Assembly: GCA_017640605.1 (NCBI GenBank)
Contig: JAEPQH010000005.1
Coordinates: 171,209 to 235,208 of the forward strand
Direction: 5' to 3'
From: Balneolaceae bacterium
GTDB lineage: Bacteria; Bacteroidota; Rhodothermia; Balneolales; Balneolaceae
DNA: 64,000 bases
The number at the start of each line of letters is the position of its first letter. Position 1 is the first letter of the stretch. The notes below the pieces were generated by a model, which did no database searches, had not been told where the DNA came from, and saw only the letters and a list, made by a program, of their open reading frames with translations. Positions 45,806 to 55,128 of the stretch are shown in pieces. Position numbers and translations under genes: made by a program.

Positions 45806-47413
45806 TCAAAGTTTAATGATATGATGCGTGGAAAGATCAAGTTCTTGGGAAGAGAAATCTTCAATCAATTGATCCCATATATCCAACCCGTATTTATTCA
45901 TAAAATACGTTGGATTCACCGCTCTTTCTTGCAACCCATCAGGAAAAAGTTGTGCTTTAATTTTGCGAATACGCTTTAGTTGAGTTTCTTCTTGTTGCTT
46001 TAGAGAACGGAATACCCTGCCCTTAAGCTTATTTAACTCATTTTCGAAACCACTTACCGTTTTGCCGGCCATACCTTTTAAAGTTGGGTCGATGGAGGCT
46101 ATTCTTTCGATAGGTTTTTCAGAAGAATTCTGAATATCTGTAATCCAGGTGTTGAATAATGTATCTAAATCTGCCGGGCTGTTTAACTCAATGTATCTTG
46201 ATTCTAAATCTTCGATGCGTTGATTATAACTACACATTTCGAATGGAAGTTTTTGCATGATGCGATCTATTCCTGATTCCAGCAACGTAGCACTGATTCT
46301 TGGAAATATTACCGGCATTTCCATATCAAAGTGTTTGTAATAGGATTTCATCTGTGCATAGTATGCAATCTCACCAGGTCCGGCCACATAGCCAATAGTT
46401 GGCAGAAGCGCATCTTGAATAATTGGGCGTAGAAACACATTTGGGGAAAATCGCTCAGGTTCTGAATCGATCTTACTTTGTAGTTCTTCTGCGGTGAACT
46501 TTTGATCGCCAATAATCCAATCCTCACCTTCCCTGTCTATTTTATTACGACCTTGTTCATCAAAATAAAAGAGATTTGTAGACCCAATTAGCACCTGACG
46601 ATGATATTGCTGCTCTAATAAAGCACTTTGCGATTCTAGGGATTCTTGAATCTGTTCTACATTGGTTACCGATCGTTTAAAAACTCTCGAAACCAACGAT
46701 TTTAACTTCTTGTGGTTACTGCCGGCAATCATCAATCCATAGCTCGAAAATAAAGAGCTAATTAGTTGGGCAAATGCCTGCGCGTGAGTATTACCAATTG
46801 AGTAAAATTTTTGCAGGCGATCAAAGAGTTCTTCACTAAAATCAGTGTCAGGAAATTCATCCCGAAGTTTTGAAAACAATTCAGTTATCGATTCATCGAT
46901 CTGAACTTCGGAAACAGGCAAACCCTTCCCGTCTTGAGAAAGTTTAAGTTGAACAAGTTCTTCATTCCCGGGGATGCCAAGCTGAGCAATTTCTTCGAAA
47001 TCGTGGTCCTCATCAGCAAGCCAAAAAACAGGAACAACCGGTTTTCGGAGTTTCTGCTCCCATTTCCTTGCTAAAATTATGGTAGTGATGGTCTTGAAAA
47101 TAGTGTAAAGAGGTCCAACTGCTACACCCAGTTGCTGCCCGGTAACAATTGCTAAACTTTCATCATCCGCAAATTTTTCAAGTATTGTACGTTGTTCGTC
47201 TGCCACACCCAATTGGGAATGATAATCGGCTAAGGCGTTTACAACTTCGTTCCTGTTATCATACTTTGGAATGCGAGTTATTCGATCCTCTACTTCTTCG
47301 TTGCTGAAAGGATTTGCAGAAAAATAGGGTTGTACTTTGGAAAAATCGTGAATATAAGTTGAGAAGAGCGATGAAAAAGGTAATTGACTAAATGAACACT
47401 GACTTTTTTCCAC
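45806..47413 (-). CDS. bshC: putative cysteine ligase BshC (bacillithiol synthesis)
   Basis: A 535-residue protein that adds cysteine to GlcN-malate in the last step of bacillithiol synthesis. AIVTGQQLGVAVGPLYTIFKTITTI and VPVFWLADEDHDFEEI are diagnostic, as is PTIGYVAGPGEIAYYAQ. A C-terminal coiled coil (about residues 430-490) is typical. The start codon is GTG 47413. It implies that the organism uses bacillithiol; bshA and bshB are not in this window. It is three bases from the upstream nuclease gene. Confidence 0.93.
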   Translation of the reverse strand: MEKSQCSFSQLPFSSLFSTYIHDFSKVQPYFSANPFSNEEVEDRITRIPKYDNRNEVVNALADYHSQLGVADEQRTILEKFADDESLAIVTGQQLGVAVGPLYTIFKTITTIILARKWEQKLRKPVVPVFWLADEDHDFEEIAQLGIPGNEELVQLKLSQDGKGLPVSEVQIDESITELFSKLRDEFPDTDFSEELFDRLQKFYSIGNTHAQAFAQLISSLFSSYGLMIAGSNHKKLKSLVSRVFKRSVTNVEQIQESLESQSALLEQQYHRQVLIGSTNLFYFDEQGRNKIDREGEDWIIGDQKFTAEELQSKIDSEPERFSPNVFLRPIIQDALLPTIGYVAGPGEIAYYAQMKSYYKHFDMEMPVIFPRISATLLESGIDRIMQKLPFEMCSYNQRIEDLESRYIELNSPADLDTLFNTWITDIQNSSEKPIERIASIDPTLKGMAGKTVSGFENELNKLKGRVFRSLKQQEETQLKRIRKIKAQLFPDGLQERAVNPTYFMNKYGLDIWDQLIEDFSSQELDLSTHHIIKL

Positions 47414-47416
47414 TAA

Positions 47417-47998
47417 TTATCCTTTCATTTTTGAGATTTGATCTCTGATTTTTGCGGCTTTTTCATAATTCTCGGTCTCGATGGCTGTGTGTAAATCTAT
47501 TTCGAGTTGTTCTAATTTCGAAAGATTATCGTTTACCGAATCCATTTCTTGTTTCTGCTCGGTTTTCTGAGCTTCTTCCTCCACTTCTTGATCTGTTCGA
47601 ATCCCTGCTTCTTTGAGGATTCTTTCATTCACATAAATTTCGCAACCGAATCGAACCGCAAGTGCAATGGCATCACTCGGGCGGGCATCAACCTCAAAAA
47701 GTTGATCACCTCGTTCCACAATTATTTTTGAATAAAATGTTCCCTCAGATAAATCACTTACCAACACATTTTGAACTCTCGCATCAAAACCCTGAATCAT
47801 ATTTTTGAGTAAATCATGAGTCATAGGTCGTGGAGGTTTTATATTTTCAAGTTCTAGAGCAATAGCCTGTGCTTCGAAAGATCCTATAATTATCGGCAAT
47901 CTACGCAACCCGTTAACTTCTGTTAATATAAGTGCATACGCCCCACCACTACTTGGACTTGTAGAAAGCCCCAATATGTCCATCAACACTTTACTCAA
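47417..47998 (-). CDS. bifunctional nuclease family (DUF151) protein with UVR motif
   Basis: A 193-residue protein. The N-terminal domain (GGAYALILTEVNGLRRLPIIIG followed by FEAQAIALELE) and DARPSDAIALAVRFGCEIYV define the BFN/DUF151 family. A C-terminal UvrB/UvrC motif (LEQLEIDLHTAIETENYEKAAKIRDQI) is seen at residues 155-190. The nuclease role is known for plant and Thermotoga relatives; the bacterial role is unclear. The start is TTG 47998 or ATG 47983. It is the first gene of the run leading to bshC and tmk. Confidence 0.9.
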   Translation of the reverse strand: MSKVLMDILGLSTSPSSGGAYALILTEVNGLRRLPIIIGSFEAQAIALELENIKPPRPMTHDLLKNMIQGFDARVQNVLVSDLSEGTFYSKIIVERGDQLFEVDARPSDAIALAVRFGCEIYVNERILKEAGIRTDQEVEEEAQKTEQKQEMDSVNDNLSKLEQLEIDLHTAIETENYEKAAKIRDQISKMKG

Positions 47999-48195
47999 TA
48001 TGCTATCCTGTTTTGCATTCAGCTATATGTTTAAGTTAGCGAAAATAATGATAGTCTTAAACCTCCATCCTAACTCAGTTCAAGATTAAATCGTTTTGAT
48101 TTATATCGCATGGATTGCCTAACCCCAACATGTGATATTCTGTTGAAGTGCTAGCATGTAGATTCAACCAAGCATTAATCAATATGGAGGCAGCT

Positions 48196-48717
48196 ATGAG
48201 AGCTACAGTTACACTTGGATTATTAATATTGGGATTCATTTTTTCATCATGTATCGCAGCTATTGGTCCCGAAGGACCTCGAGGCCGAGACGGTCGCGAT
48301 GGAGAAGTTGAAATTTACACAGGAACTTTTGTGATCAATTCAGACGACGACTTCGGTGTGGTAGATGAATTCGTATCTGTAGCATCGTATTCGTGGGGAG
48401 TGCTTGATGTTAGTACAGTTGATGAAGGCTTGGTAATCGCCTACATTCAATTTGATGGATCTACTTCATGGAACTCTTTGCCCTTATCCACTCCATTTGA
48501 TAACGACGTTGTTGTACTGCGTTATGCTTTCGACATTGATAATTTTGACTTAATTCTAGAAGGCGAAACACCCGACAATAATCAGTTAAACGAAAGTTTA
48601 TTTGATGGAGATATTATAAGAGTTGTTGCTATTCCACCCGGACAGATGTTCAAAGGCAAAGGACTGGACTACAACGATTTTGAGCAAGTATCCGCTTTTT
48701 ATAACCTGAATTTCTAG
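48196..48717 (+). CDS. hypothetical lipoprotein with collagen-like segment
   Basis: A 173-residue protein with a lipoprotein signal (lipobox FSSC, Cys19). Next comes a short Gly-x-y tract (GPEGPRGRDGRDG), then an acidic beta-rich domain with no recognised family. The start at ATG 48196 is fixed by a strong ribosome-binding site GGAGG at 48186-48190, unusual for this window. An in-frame ATG at 48148 is rejected. The gene stands alone between the divergent nuclease gene and its own terminator. Confidence 0.8.
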   Translation: MRATVTLGLLILGFIFSSCIAAIGPEGPRGRDGRDGEVEIYTGTFVINSDDDFGVVDEFVSVASYSWGVLDVSTVDEGLVIAYIQFDGSTSWNSLPLSTPFDNDVVVLRYAFDIDNFDLILEGETPDNNQLNESLFDGDIIRVVAIPPGQMFKGKGLDYNDFEQVSAFYNLNF

Positions 48718-48737
48718 TAATAAAAAGTAACTGATCT

Positions 48738-48767
48738 AAGCCGATAGAAATTCTATCGGCTTTTTTT
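48738..48767 (+). terminator. intrinsic terminator after collagen-like lipoprotein
   Basis: AAGCCGATAGA and TCTATCGGCTT form an 11-bp stem with a three-base loop, followed by seven T residues. It lies 20 bp after the stop codon and 10 bp before the next gene, which therefore needs its own promoter or read-through. Confidence 0.93.
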
Positions 48768-48777
48768 ATTTTCGGTA

Positions 48778-49950
48778 ATGCAGTTCAGGCCAAAAAACAC
48801 CGTTAATGATCATCGAATACTATTTGTACTTTGCCACTCGGCATTGATAATGTGCATTGCCATCTCTTATCGTGTTTGGTTTCCTGTACCCAGAGCTTTT
48901 CCGGAGCTTCCGGTTTTCGATGTAGCAATTCCGTTCTTCGTATCAATTTTTTCATCGGTACTTTTTGTGTTAGCGCTATTCTTGTTATCGATTCCAAAAG
49001 TTCCTGTCAAGTTCAAGAATCTTGCAATAGTTTTTATGATAATTTATGCACTAGGTGATTACAACAGAATTCAGGCTTGGTTCTTTTATTTTCTGGTTTT
49101 CATTGGGATCTATTTCAATGTTCCTGAACAGCGAAAAAAGCTAACTATCTATGGGGGCATTTTATCCTGTGTTTATTTGATGAGTGGCGTACTGAAATTA
49201 AATGGTGGGTTTGCCAACAGTACATTTATCTGGTTTATTACTCCAATAGAATCATTTTTACCATCCTCATCTTACCAAATAATTGTTGATAAATTTTGGA
49301 TAACGGCACCCATTGTTGAATTATCTGCCGGTCTAGGATTGCTGTTCAGAAAAACAGCCCGCTTGGCCGCAGGTGTTCTCATCGCAATGCACATTTTGAT
49401 CTTAGGAATTGTTGGTCCGTTAGGTTGGAATACAAATCTGGTAATTTGGCCATGGAACCTGGCCTTTATGGGATTACTCTATTACCTGTTTATTTATTTG
49501 AAGGATCCGGTGATTGATATTAAACAAATGACTACCGGTTACTCCAGATACACTTCAATCACTCTTATTGTCTTCTTTGTATTATTACCTGTGCTTAGCA
49601 TTTGGAATTTATGGCCAAAGCATCTTTCAGGTGCATTATATTCGGGAAATAAGATCAAATCAGAAGTCTTAATACCCGATGAATTGGCCTTACAGCTACA
49701 AAACATTTATAAACCACCACATAATGGTCTAGAATATGTAGTTCAACCCAATGCCTGGGCAATTCAAGAATTACAGGTGGCACTGTATCCATCTGAAAGA
49801 GCTCATAAAATTCTGTACAGGCAGCTTTGTAAGTCTTATCCAGAATATTCCGATTATTTCGTATTTATCTCAAAACCAGTACTATCTCATTTTACAGGTA
49901 AACGAGATAAGATTTCTTTTTTTTGTAGCGATTTTAGGCCATCAGAATGA
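48778..49950 (+). CDS. multi-pass membrane protein
   Basis: A 390-residue protein with about eight hydrophobic helices between residues 10 and 275, then a C-terminal soluble part of about 110 residues (SGNKIKSEVLIPDELALQLQ...). Helical segments such as YLMSGVLKLNGGFANSTF and APIVELSAGLGLLFRKTARLAAG recall HTTM/DoxX-like proteins, but I cannot assign it with confidence. It is the first gene of a run continuing into an RDD protein through an ATGA overlap. Confidence 0.78.
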   Translation: MQFRPKNTVNDHRILFVLCHSALIMCIAISYRVWFPVPRAFPELPVFDVAIPFFVSIFSSVLFVLALFLLSIPKVPVKFKNLAIVFMIIYALGDYNRIQAWFFYFLVFIGIYFNVPEQRKKLTIYGGILSCVYLMSGVLKLNGGFANSTFIWFITPIESFLPSSSYQIIVDKFWITAPIVELSAGLGLLFRKTARLAAGVLIAMHILILGIVGPLGWNTNLVIWPWNLAFMGLLYYLFIYLKDPVIDIKQMTTGYSRYTSITLIVFFVLLPVLSIWNLWPKHLSGALYSGNKIKSEVLIPDELALQLQNIYKPPHNGLEYVVQPNAWAIQELQVALYPSERAHKILYRQLCKSYPEYSDYFVFISKPVLSHFTGKRDKISFFCSDFRPSE

Positions 49951-51026
49951 TTAAGGATCCAAAACAGATAGTAACGCCTTTTGCTTTTGCCATTCACCCT
50001 GATTTATTAGGGCAACCTTTGGCAACACCTAAAAGGCGTTTTTTGGCGATTATCATCGACGTATTTATCGCCTATATACTCGCCGATTTAGGCAATATTG
50101 TATTAGCTTCGGCGGTAACTGTACTCATTTTTTGGATTGTAATCAGAACCCGAAGTGAAAACACCTTTAAAAACTTACTAAGATTTGCAGGCGCTGCTTT
50201 TTCGAGCTTATTTATTTTCGCCATAGCTTTGGGAGTATTGGAAACGTTTAATCCAACTGAAACCAATCTACAGATAAATGATAACATCAAAACCGGGCAG
50301 GATGTAGATTGGGGTGAATTTGGTAATCAAATGATGGCCTTGGATTATTCCGATCCTGAAAAACTCGAACAACAGATTGAAGACCTAGAAAAATCAATGG
50401 GATTCAATGATGAAGATAAAAGGAGTATAGTAGCTTATCCGGCAAACTTCGAGACTTTACTTTCTAACTTTACATCTGCATTACGAGAAAACGATACAAC
50501 TGCGCTAGATACACTTCGACCTGATTTAGCTTTGATTCTTGCCAAACCTGAAATTAATGAACTATCAGAAAGAGTAAATAAACTGGATGACCGCGCAGAC
50601 GATTTACAAGAAAAAAATGAGGATTTAACTGAGCAAATTGAAAATCCAAGCTTGTATATAGCCACAAAGCGAACTTTCAAAATGATGGGACTTTCTCTCG
50701 GATGGGTTGGCTTGTACTTTATAACAACCATTGCCTTTTTTAAAGGGCAAACTATAGGGAAACGGTTACTACGAATTAGAGTAGTAAGGCTTAACAACAA
50801 GCCCATTGGGTTGCTTTTTGCATTTGAACGTTTCGGTGGATATGCTGCCGGATTCGCAACGGGGTTTTTAGGCTTTTTTCAAGTGTATTGGGATGCAAAT
50901 AGACAAGCTATTCATGATAAAATTGCAGGAACTGTGGTTATCGATTTACGAGAATCCAAGAAAGAAAAAACCGAGCATCTGAGAAAAGAAGTGCTTGAGA
51001 ACGAAAACCTATTAAGTAAATTTTAA
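49947..51026 (+). CDS. RDD-family membrane protein with large coiled-coil insertion
   Basis: A 359-residue protein. An RDD-type start (TPKRRFLAIIIDVFIAYIL) with two more helices is followed by about 150 polar residues (95-240) containing coiled-coil heptads (LSERVNKLDDRADDLQEKNE). The rest of the RDD domain then follows (FFKGQTIGKRLLRIRVV, FQVYWDANRQAIHDKIAGTVVI). RDD proteins are linked to ion transport or membrane protein function. The insertion between the first and second parts of the domain is not usual. Confidence 0.85.
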   Translation: MIKDPKQIVTPFAFAIHPDLLGQPLATPKRRFLAIIIDVFIAYILADLGNIVLASAVTVLIFWIVIRTRSENTFKNLLRFAGAAFSSLFIFAIALGVLETFNPTETNLQINDNIKTGQDVDWGEFGNQMMALDYSDPEKLEQQIEDLEKSMGFNDEDKRSIVAYPANFETLLSNFTSALRENDTTALDTLRPDLALILAKPEINELSERVNKLDDRADDLQEKNEDLTEQIENPSLYIATKRTFKMMGLSLGWVGLYFITTIAFFKGQTIGKRLLRIRVVRLNNKPIGLLFAFERFGGYAAGFATGFLGFFQVYWDANRQAIHDKIAGTVVIDLRESKKEKTEHLRKEVLENENLLSKF

Positions 51027-51392
51027 ATGCTCCCAATCAATCTAAAAGAAAAATTCTCTTTATTTGATGAATATTGGACTCCTAAAATATTAGGTGAATT
51101 CAACGGGCAATTGATTAAAATTGCGAAACTGAAAGGTGAATTTGTATGGCATGCCCATGAAAATGAAGATGAACTTTTTTATATCGTAAAGGGAAACTTA
51201 GAAATGCGTTATAGGGACAAAACTATACATTTAACGTCCGGTGATTTACATATTGTACCTAAATCCACTGATCATTTCCCTGTTGCCGAGGAGGAATGTT
51301 GGGTTATGCTAATCGAACCGAAAGGAACCGCTCATACAGGGAAAGTAAATACCGAAAAAACGCTAAATGAATCAGATTTAGAATGGATTTAA
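51027..51392 (+). CDS. cupin-domain protein
   Basis: A 121-residue single-domain cupin. Motif 1 is WHAHENEDELFYIVKGNLEM with the metal-binding His/His/Glu, and motif 2 is GDLHIVPKSTDHFPVA. The function is unknown; related small cupins are isomerases, oxygenases or binding proteins. It begins directly after the RDD stop and overlaps the next gene by ten bases. Confidence 0.9.
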   Translation: MLPINLKEKFSLFDEYWTPKILGEFNGQLIKIAKLKGEFVWHAHENEDELFYIVKGNLEMRYRDKTIHLTSGDLHIVPKSTDHFPVAEEECWVMLIEPKGTAHTGKVNTEKTLNESDLEWI

Positions 51393-51916
51393 AAAACTCT
51401 GATACACAGGAGGATCTAATTCATTTTCGAAGAGTTCGACCTCGTGTTCGATTTTATTCTACTTTGAGTTCCGATGAGATTATTACAGAGATTCGCCGGC
51501 AATTACGATCGGGAGTTTGTAATTGCAATGGGCAGGTTACCAAGAACTTTGCCACTATTTACCCACCCGAAGAAGATCAACATTATTGGTCGCCTCAACT
51601 TACCATAACTATCGAAGAAGATGAACAAGGTACCTTAGTTCGTGGGCTTTATGGTCCACGCCCTGCTGTTTGGACAATGTTCGTTTTCTTTTATTCAATC
51701 ATTGGTTTTGCAACAATAATCGTTGCTATGATCGGTCTATCATTTAGAACAATTGGTCAACCCGCCGGGATTTTGTGGGCAGTACCCGGACTTATCCTCT
51801 TATTTCTTAGCCTCTATTTAGTTGCTTATTTTGGCCAACGTTTCGGTCATAAACAAATGACGCGAATCCACCGCTTTTTAGAAGGATGTGTGGGACAGCA
51901 AATAGAAGCCAATTAA
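51383..51916 (+). CDS. hypothetical membrane protein
   Basis: A 177-residue protein with two hydrophobic helices (about residues 93-117 and 125-150). The N-terminal soluble part contains RRVRPRVRFYSTLSSDEII and a CNCNGQVTKNFATIYPP segment. The pattern FYSTLSxDEIxxxIR resembles small Bacteroidota proteins of unknown function. No catalytic motif is seen. The start overlaps the cupin stop. Confidence 0.75.
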   Translation: MDLKNSDTQEDLIHFRRVRPRVRFYSTLSSDEIITEIRRQLRSGVCNCNGQVTKNFATIYPPEEDQHYWSPQLTITIEEDEQGTLVRGLYGPRPAVWTMFVFFYSIIGFATIIVAMIGLSFRTIGQPAGILWAVPGLILLFLSLYLVAYFGQRFGHKQMTRIHRFLEGCVGQQIEAN

Positions 51917-51937
51917 ACACATAAATCTTCAGATTTC

Positions 51938-53017
51938 ATGAAAAAACTGCTACTTATACTTGGCGGTATTATCACAATATTAGCACTAATCATCGGGATA
52001 ACCTTTTCCTATTTCAGTCCCAACAAAAATCATGTGCTTTCTTACATCGCTAAACATCCCGAAACCACGTCTATTACTTTATTTCGGAATGGATCGTTAG
52101 TTGCTGAGCAAAGCTCCGATGAAATGCGTCCATTAGCGAGCACCGTAAAAATTATGATAGCTATCGAATATGCAGTTCAGGCTTCCGAAGAAATATTTAA
52201 TCCGGATTCAATGATTGCATTAGAGGAATTAGACCGATTTTATTTTCAAGGAAGTGATGGAGGTGCGCATCCTGCATGGTTAAATACCATTGATGCTGAT
52301 TCTGCAACCATACGAGAAATAGCGCAAGGAATGATTCGGTATAGTTCGAATGCTAATACCGATTGGTTGAGTGCTTTTCTGGGCTTAGAAAACATCAACC
52401 GTAGAATTACTTCGCTTGGAATAAAAAACCACAGTGAAATTTACTATTTAGTTTCTTCCCTATTTATTGCTCATGAACGATTTCCAACCATCGAAGGTGA
52501 GCCCTTAATTGATTCTCTACAATCACTCACACAAAAAGAGTATGTAGACCTCTCCGATGAAATTCATCAAAAATTAGTGGCCGATACTAGTTACATGACA
52601 GGCGTTCCTTTAATTGGATTAGATGCTCAAAAAGTGTGGTCAGATCGTCTGCCTGCTTCCACTACCACTGAGTACGCTCAATTGATGAGTAAGCTGAATT
52701 CTAAAACGTATTTTAGTGCACAAACTCATCAATATTTAGACGAGGTGATGGAATCACTCATGGAAAATCCGGCAAATCAGGAATGGTTAAGTCATGCCGG
52801 GATGAAAGGTGGCTCCACTGCGTTTGTACTTACCAAAGCTTTGTATGCCAAAGATAAAGATGGTGAAACTACTGAACTTGCTTACTTTTTAGATGGATTA
52901 ACTTTGATTGAGAGTATTCGGTTGCAAGGCAGTTTAAACGCTTTTGAACTTGCAATTCTTACTGATGATGAATTTCTTGCTAAAGTAGCCGAAAGAATTG
53001 GTATAAACTCAAATTAA
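51938..53017 (+). CDS. serine hydrolase, class A beta-lactamase-like fold
   Basis: A 359-residue protein with an N-terminal membrane anchor (residues 4-25). SxxK is S68-T-V-K71 (PLASTVKIMIA), SxN is around S136-S-N138 (RYSSNANTD), and KTG is replaced by KGG (AGMKGGST, near residue 288). This makes it a penicillin-binding/beta-lactamase2-type protein; no Glu166-like loop is obvious, so drug hydrolysis should not be assumed. It follows the cupin/membrane-protein cluster after 21 bp. Confidence 0.85.
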   Translation: MKKLLLILGGIITILALIIGITFSYFSPNKNHVLSYIAKHPETTSITLFRNGSLVAEQSSDEMRPLASTVKIMIAIEYAVQASEEIFNPDSMIALEELDRFYFQGSDGGAHPAWLNTIDADSATIREIAQGMIRYSSNANTDWLSAFLGLENINRRITSLGIKNHSEIYYLVSSLFIAHERFPTIEGEPLIDSLQSLTQKEYVDLSDEIHQKLVADTSYMTGVPLIGLDAQKVWSDRLPASTTTEYAQLMSKLNSKTYFSAQTHQYLDEVMESLMENPANQEWLSHAGMKGGSTAFVLTKALYAKDKDGETTELAYFLDGLTLIESIRLQGSLNAFELAILTDDEFLAKVAERIGINSN

Positions 53018-53037
53018 ACTTAATAGTTACCATAGAG

Positions 53038-53460
53038 ATGGGAATCATCAAAGAGTTCAAAGAATTTGCCATTAAAGGCAACATGTTCGACATGGCGGTG
53101 GGTATCATCATTGGTACCGCATTTAATAATATAGTGTCTTCGTTGGTTAAAGATATTATCACGCCAATGTTTGGTTTTTGGATTGGTGATGCACCCTTTC
53201 AAGAGTTGAAAATTATCCTAAAACCCAAAATTACCAACGAAGCAGGTGCAGTTTTACAAGAAGCCATTTCTATCAATTATGGAATCTTTCTGGAAAGCAC
53301 CCTCGACTTCTTCATTATTTCCTTTACTATTTTTTTGGTGATTAAAACCTTTAATAAGCTTCGTTCTAAATCGTTAGAGCCCAACGAAAAAACGGTGCCA
53401 ACCCGAAAAGACATTGAACTACTTAGTGAGATCCGAGATTTACTTAGAGATCAAAAATAA
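53038..53460 (+). CDS. mscL: large-conductance mechanosensitive channel
   Basis: A 140-residue channel protein that opens under membrane tension. The N-terminal IKEFKEFAIKGNMFDMAVGIIIGTAF, the first pore helix and the second helix FFIISFTIFLVIKTFNKL followed by a cytoplasmic helix match MscL. The family forms a pentamer in the inner membrane. Confidence 0.97.
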   Translation: MGIIKEFKEFAIKGNMFDMAVGIIIGTAFNNIVSSLVKDIITPMFGFWIGDAPFQELKIILKPKITNEAGAVLQEAISINYGIFLESTLDFFIISFTIFLVIKTFNKLRSKSLEPNEKTVPTRKDIELLSEIRDLLRDQK

Positions 53461-53588
53461 CTATTGTAAAAGTACTCACTTAATTACCGCTTACTCTCAA
53501 ATTATTGTACTTGTTATGCTAACGGGAACAATTAACCTATAACTGATGTATATACTCATATAATATTAATAACTTACACACATTAATT

Positions 53589-54140
53589 ATGAGTATTTAT
53601 AGAGAACATACAGCAGAATTAAATAATAGCGATCTGCAATACATCAATCAGACCGTAGCGAAAGCCAAAGAGTCGAAAACTTCATTATTACAAGGCTTTT
53701 TATTTTCATTAATCGTACCTCTTCTAATTTATTTTTTACATGAAGCCGGCGTTTTTTCTAGTCAGGTATTTACGGTATCAATCATTGGATTTTTGATCGT
53801 AATTGCTGCCATAATGGGTTATTCATTTCTGGAATCACTTAAAAAAATTCAGTTTTACAGAAAACTGAAAACCAATGGTGAGAAGAGAGCAGTAACTGGG
53901 GTGATAACTGATAAAAAAATTCCTTCCGATTGGAATTCTGCGGATGAAGATGGAGCCAAAAAACATGTAGTAACATTAGGCGATAACAAAGAAATAGTCA
54001 CCTCTCCTACTCAGTTTGATACAGTAAAAATTGGCGACAAAATCACTGCTACCTACGATATTTCTGAAGAATTCAATTTTATGGATCAATCAAAAAACAA
54101 GCAGGTTGATAGAATAGTGAAGCACCGCAAAAAACTGTAA
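53589..54140 (+). CDS. hypothetical two-helix membrane protein
   Basis: A 183-residue protein. Two hydrophobic helices (residues about 35-52 and 60-82) are followed by a soluble C-terminal domain (KRAVTGVITDKKIPSDWNS...DKITATYDISEEF). The layout recalls DUF3592-like proteins, but the similarity is weak. It ends exactly where the convergent metF ends, with no base between the two stops. Confidence 0.7.
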   Translation: MSIYREHTAELNNSDLQYINQTVAKAKESKTSLLQGFLFSLIVPLLIYFLHEAGVFSSQVFTVSIIGFLIVIAAIMGYSFLESLKKIQFYRKLKTNGEKRAVTGVITDKKIPSDWNSADEDGAKKHVVTLGDNKEIVTSPTQFDTVKIGDKITATYDISEEFNFMDQSKNKQVDRIVKHRKKL

Positions 54141-55097
54141 TCAAAAAACTTCTTTAGCCACTTCAAACACCGAAGTTGCTTTACCCATCGAGTAATAATG
54201 TAAAGTGGGCACTCCGAACTCAATCAACTCTTTTGATTGCTGGATCGCCCACTCTATCCCAATCTGTCTAGCTGCATCATTATCCTTACAATATTCCAAT
54301 TCTACGCTCAATGCTTCGGGAATGTCAATATGAAATAACTGAGGCAACAGCGTTACCTGACGTTTTGTAGTAATTGGCTTTAAACCAGGCACTATTGGAA
54401 CGTTGATACCAATATCTCTGCAGCATTTTACAAAATCGAAATACTTTTGATTATCAAAAAACATCTGGGTTACGATGTAATCCGCTCCTCCTTCCACTTT
54501 ATTTTTTAAATATCTCAAGTCGGTTTCCATATTCGGTGCAGTTACATGCTTCTCCGGATAACCGGCAACTCCAATACAAAAATCGGAAGCTGTTGCATTT
54601 TCGATATCGTCATCTAAGTAAATGCCATTATTCATATCCACAACCTGACCCAATAACTCAGAAGCGTAGGTATGTCCACCCGGCTCAGCTATAAAATCTC
54701 GGTCGGGTTTTCGAACGTCTCCTTGCAACACCAACACATTATCAATACCTAAAAAATGCAAATCGATAAGTGCATTCTCAGTTTCTTCTCGGGTAAATCC
54801 TCCACAAATAATGTGTGGGACCGCATCCACCTTATAATGGTTTTGAATTGCGGCACACATCCCAACCGTACCCGGACGCTTTCGAACTGTTTTTCTTTCC
54901 AACAATCCGTTTTCTCGCTTTTTATACGAGTATTCTTCTCGGTGATAGGTCACATCAATAAAAGGTGGATTAAACTCCATTAACGGATCAATGTGATCAA
55001 ACAATGTTCGAATATTCTGTCCTTTTAAAGGTGGTAATACCTCGAATGTGAACAGCGTTTTTCCGTTTGCCTCTTTAAAATAGTCGGTTACTTTCAT
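54141..55097 (-). CDS. metF: 5,10-methylenetetrahydrofolate reductase
   Basis: A 318-residue FAD-dependent TIM barrel that makes 5-methyl-THF, the methyl donor for MetH. LFTFEVLPPLKG has the catalytic Glu, DVTYHR and NVLVLQGDVRKPD are FAD-site segments, and TQMFFDNQKYFDF is near the end of the barrel. It lies downstream of the two metH genes on the same strand, separated by a REP-like element, so methyl-group supply and use are grouped. Confidence 0.95.
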   Translation of the reverse strand: MKVTDYFKEANGKTLFTFEVLPPLKGQNIRTLFDHIDPLMEFNPPFIDVTYHREEYSYKKRENGLLERKTVRKRPGTVGMCAAIQNHYKVDAVPHIICGGFTREETENALIDLHFLGIDNVLVLQGDVRKPDRDFIAEPGGHTYASELLGQVVDMNNGIYLDDDIENATASDFCIGVAGYPEKHVTAPNMETDLRYLKNKVEGGADYIVTQMFFDNQKYFDFVKCCRDIGINVPIVPGLKPITTKRQVTLLPQLFHIDIPEALSVELEYCKDNDAARQIGIEWAIQQSKELIEFGVPTLHYYSMGKATSVFEVAKEVF

Positions 55098-55128
55098 ATT
55101 TAACTTCGGTTAAAAATGGTCAATCAGA

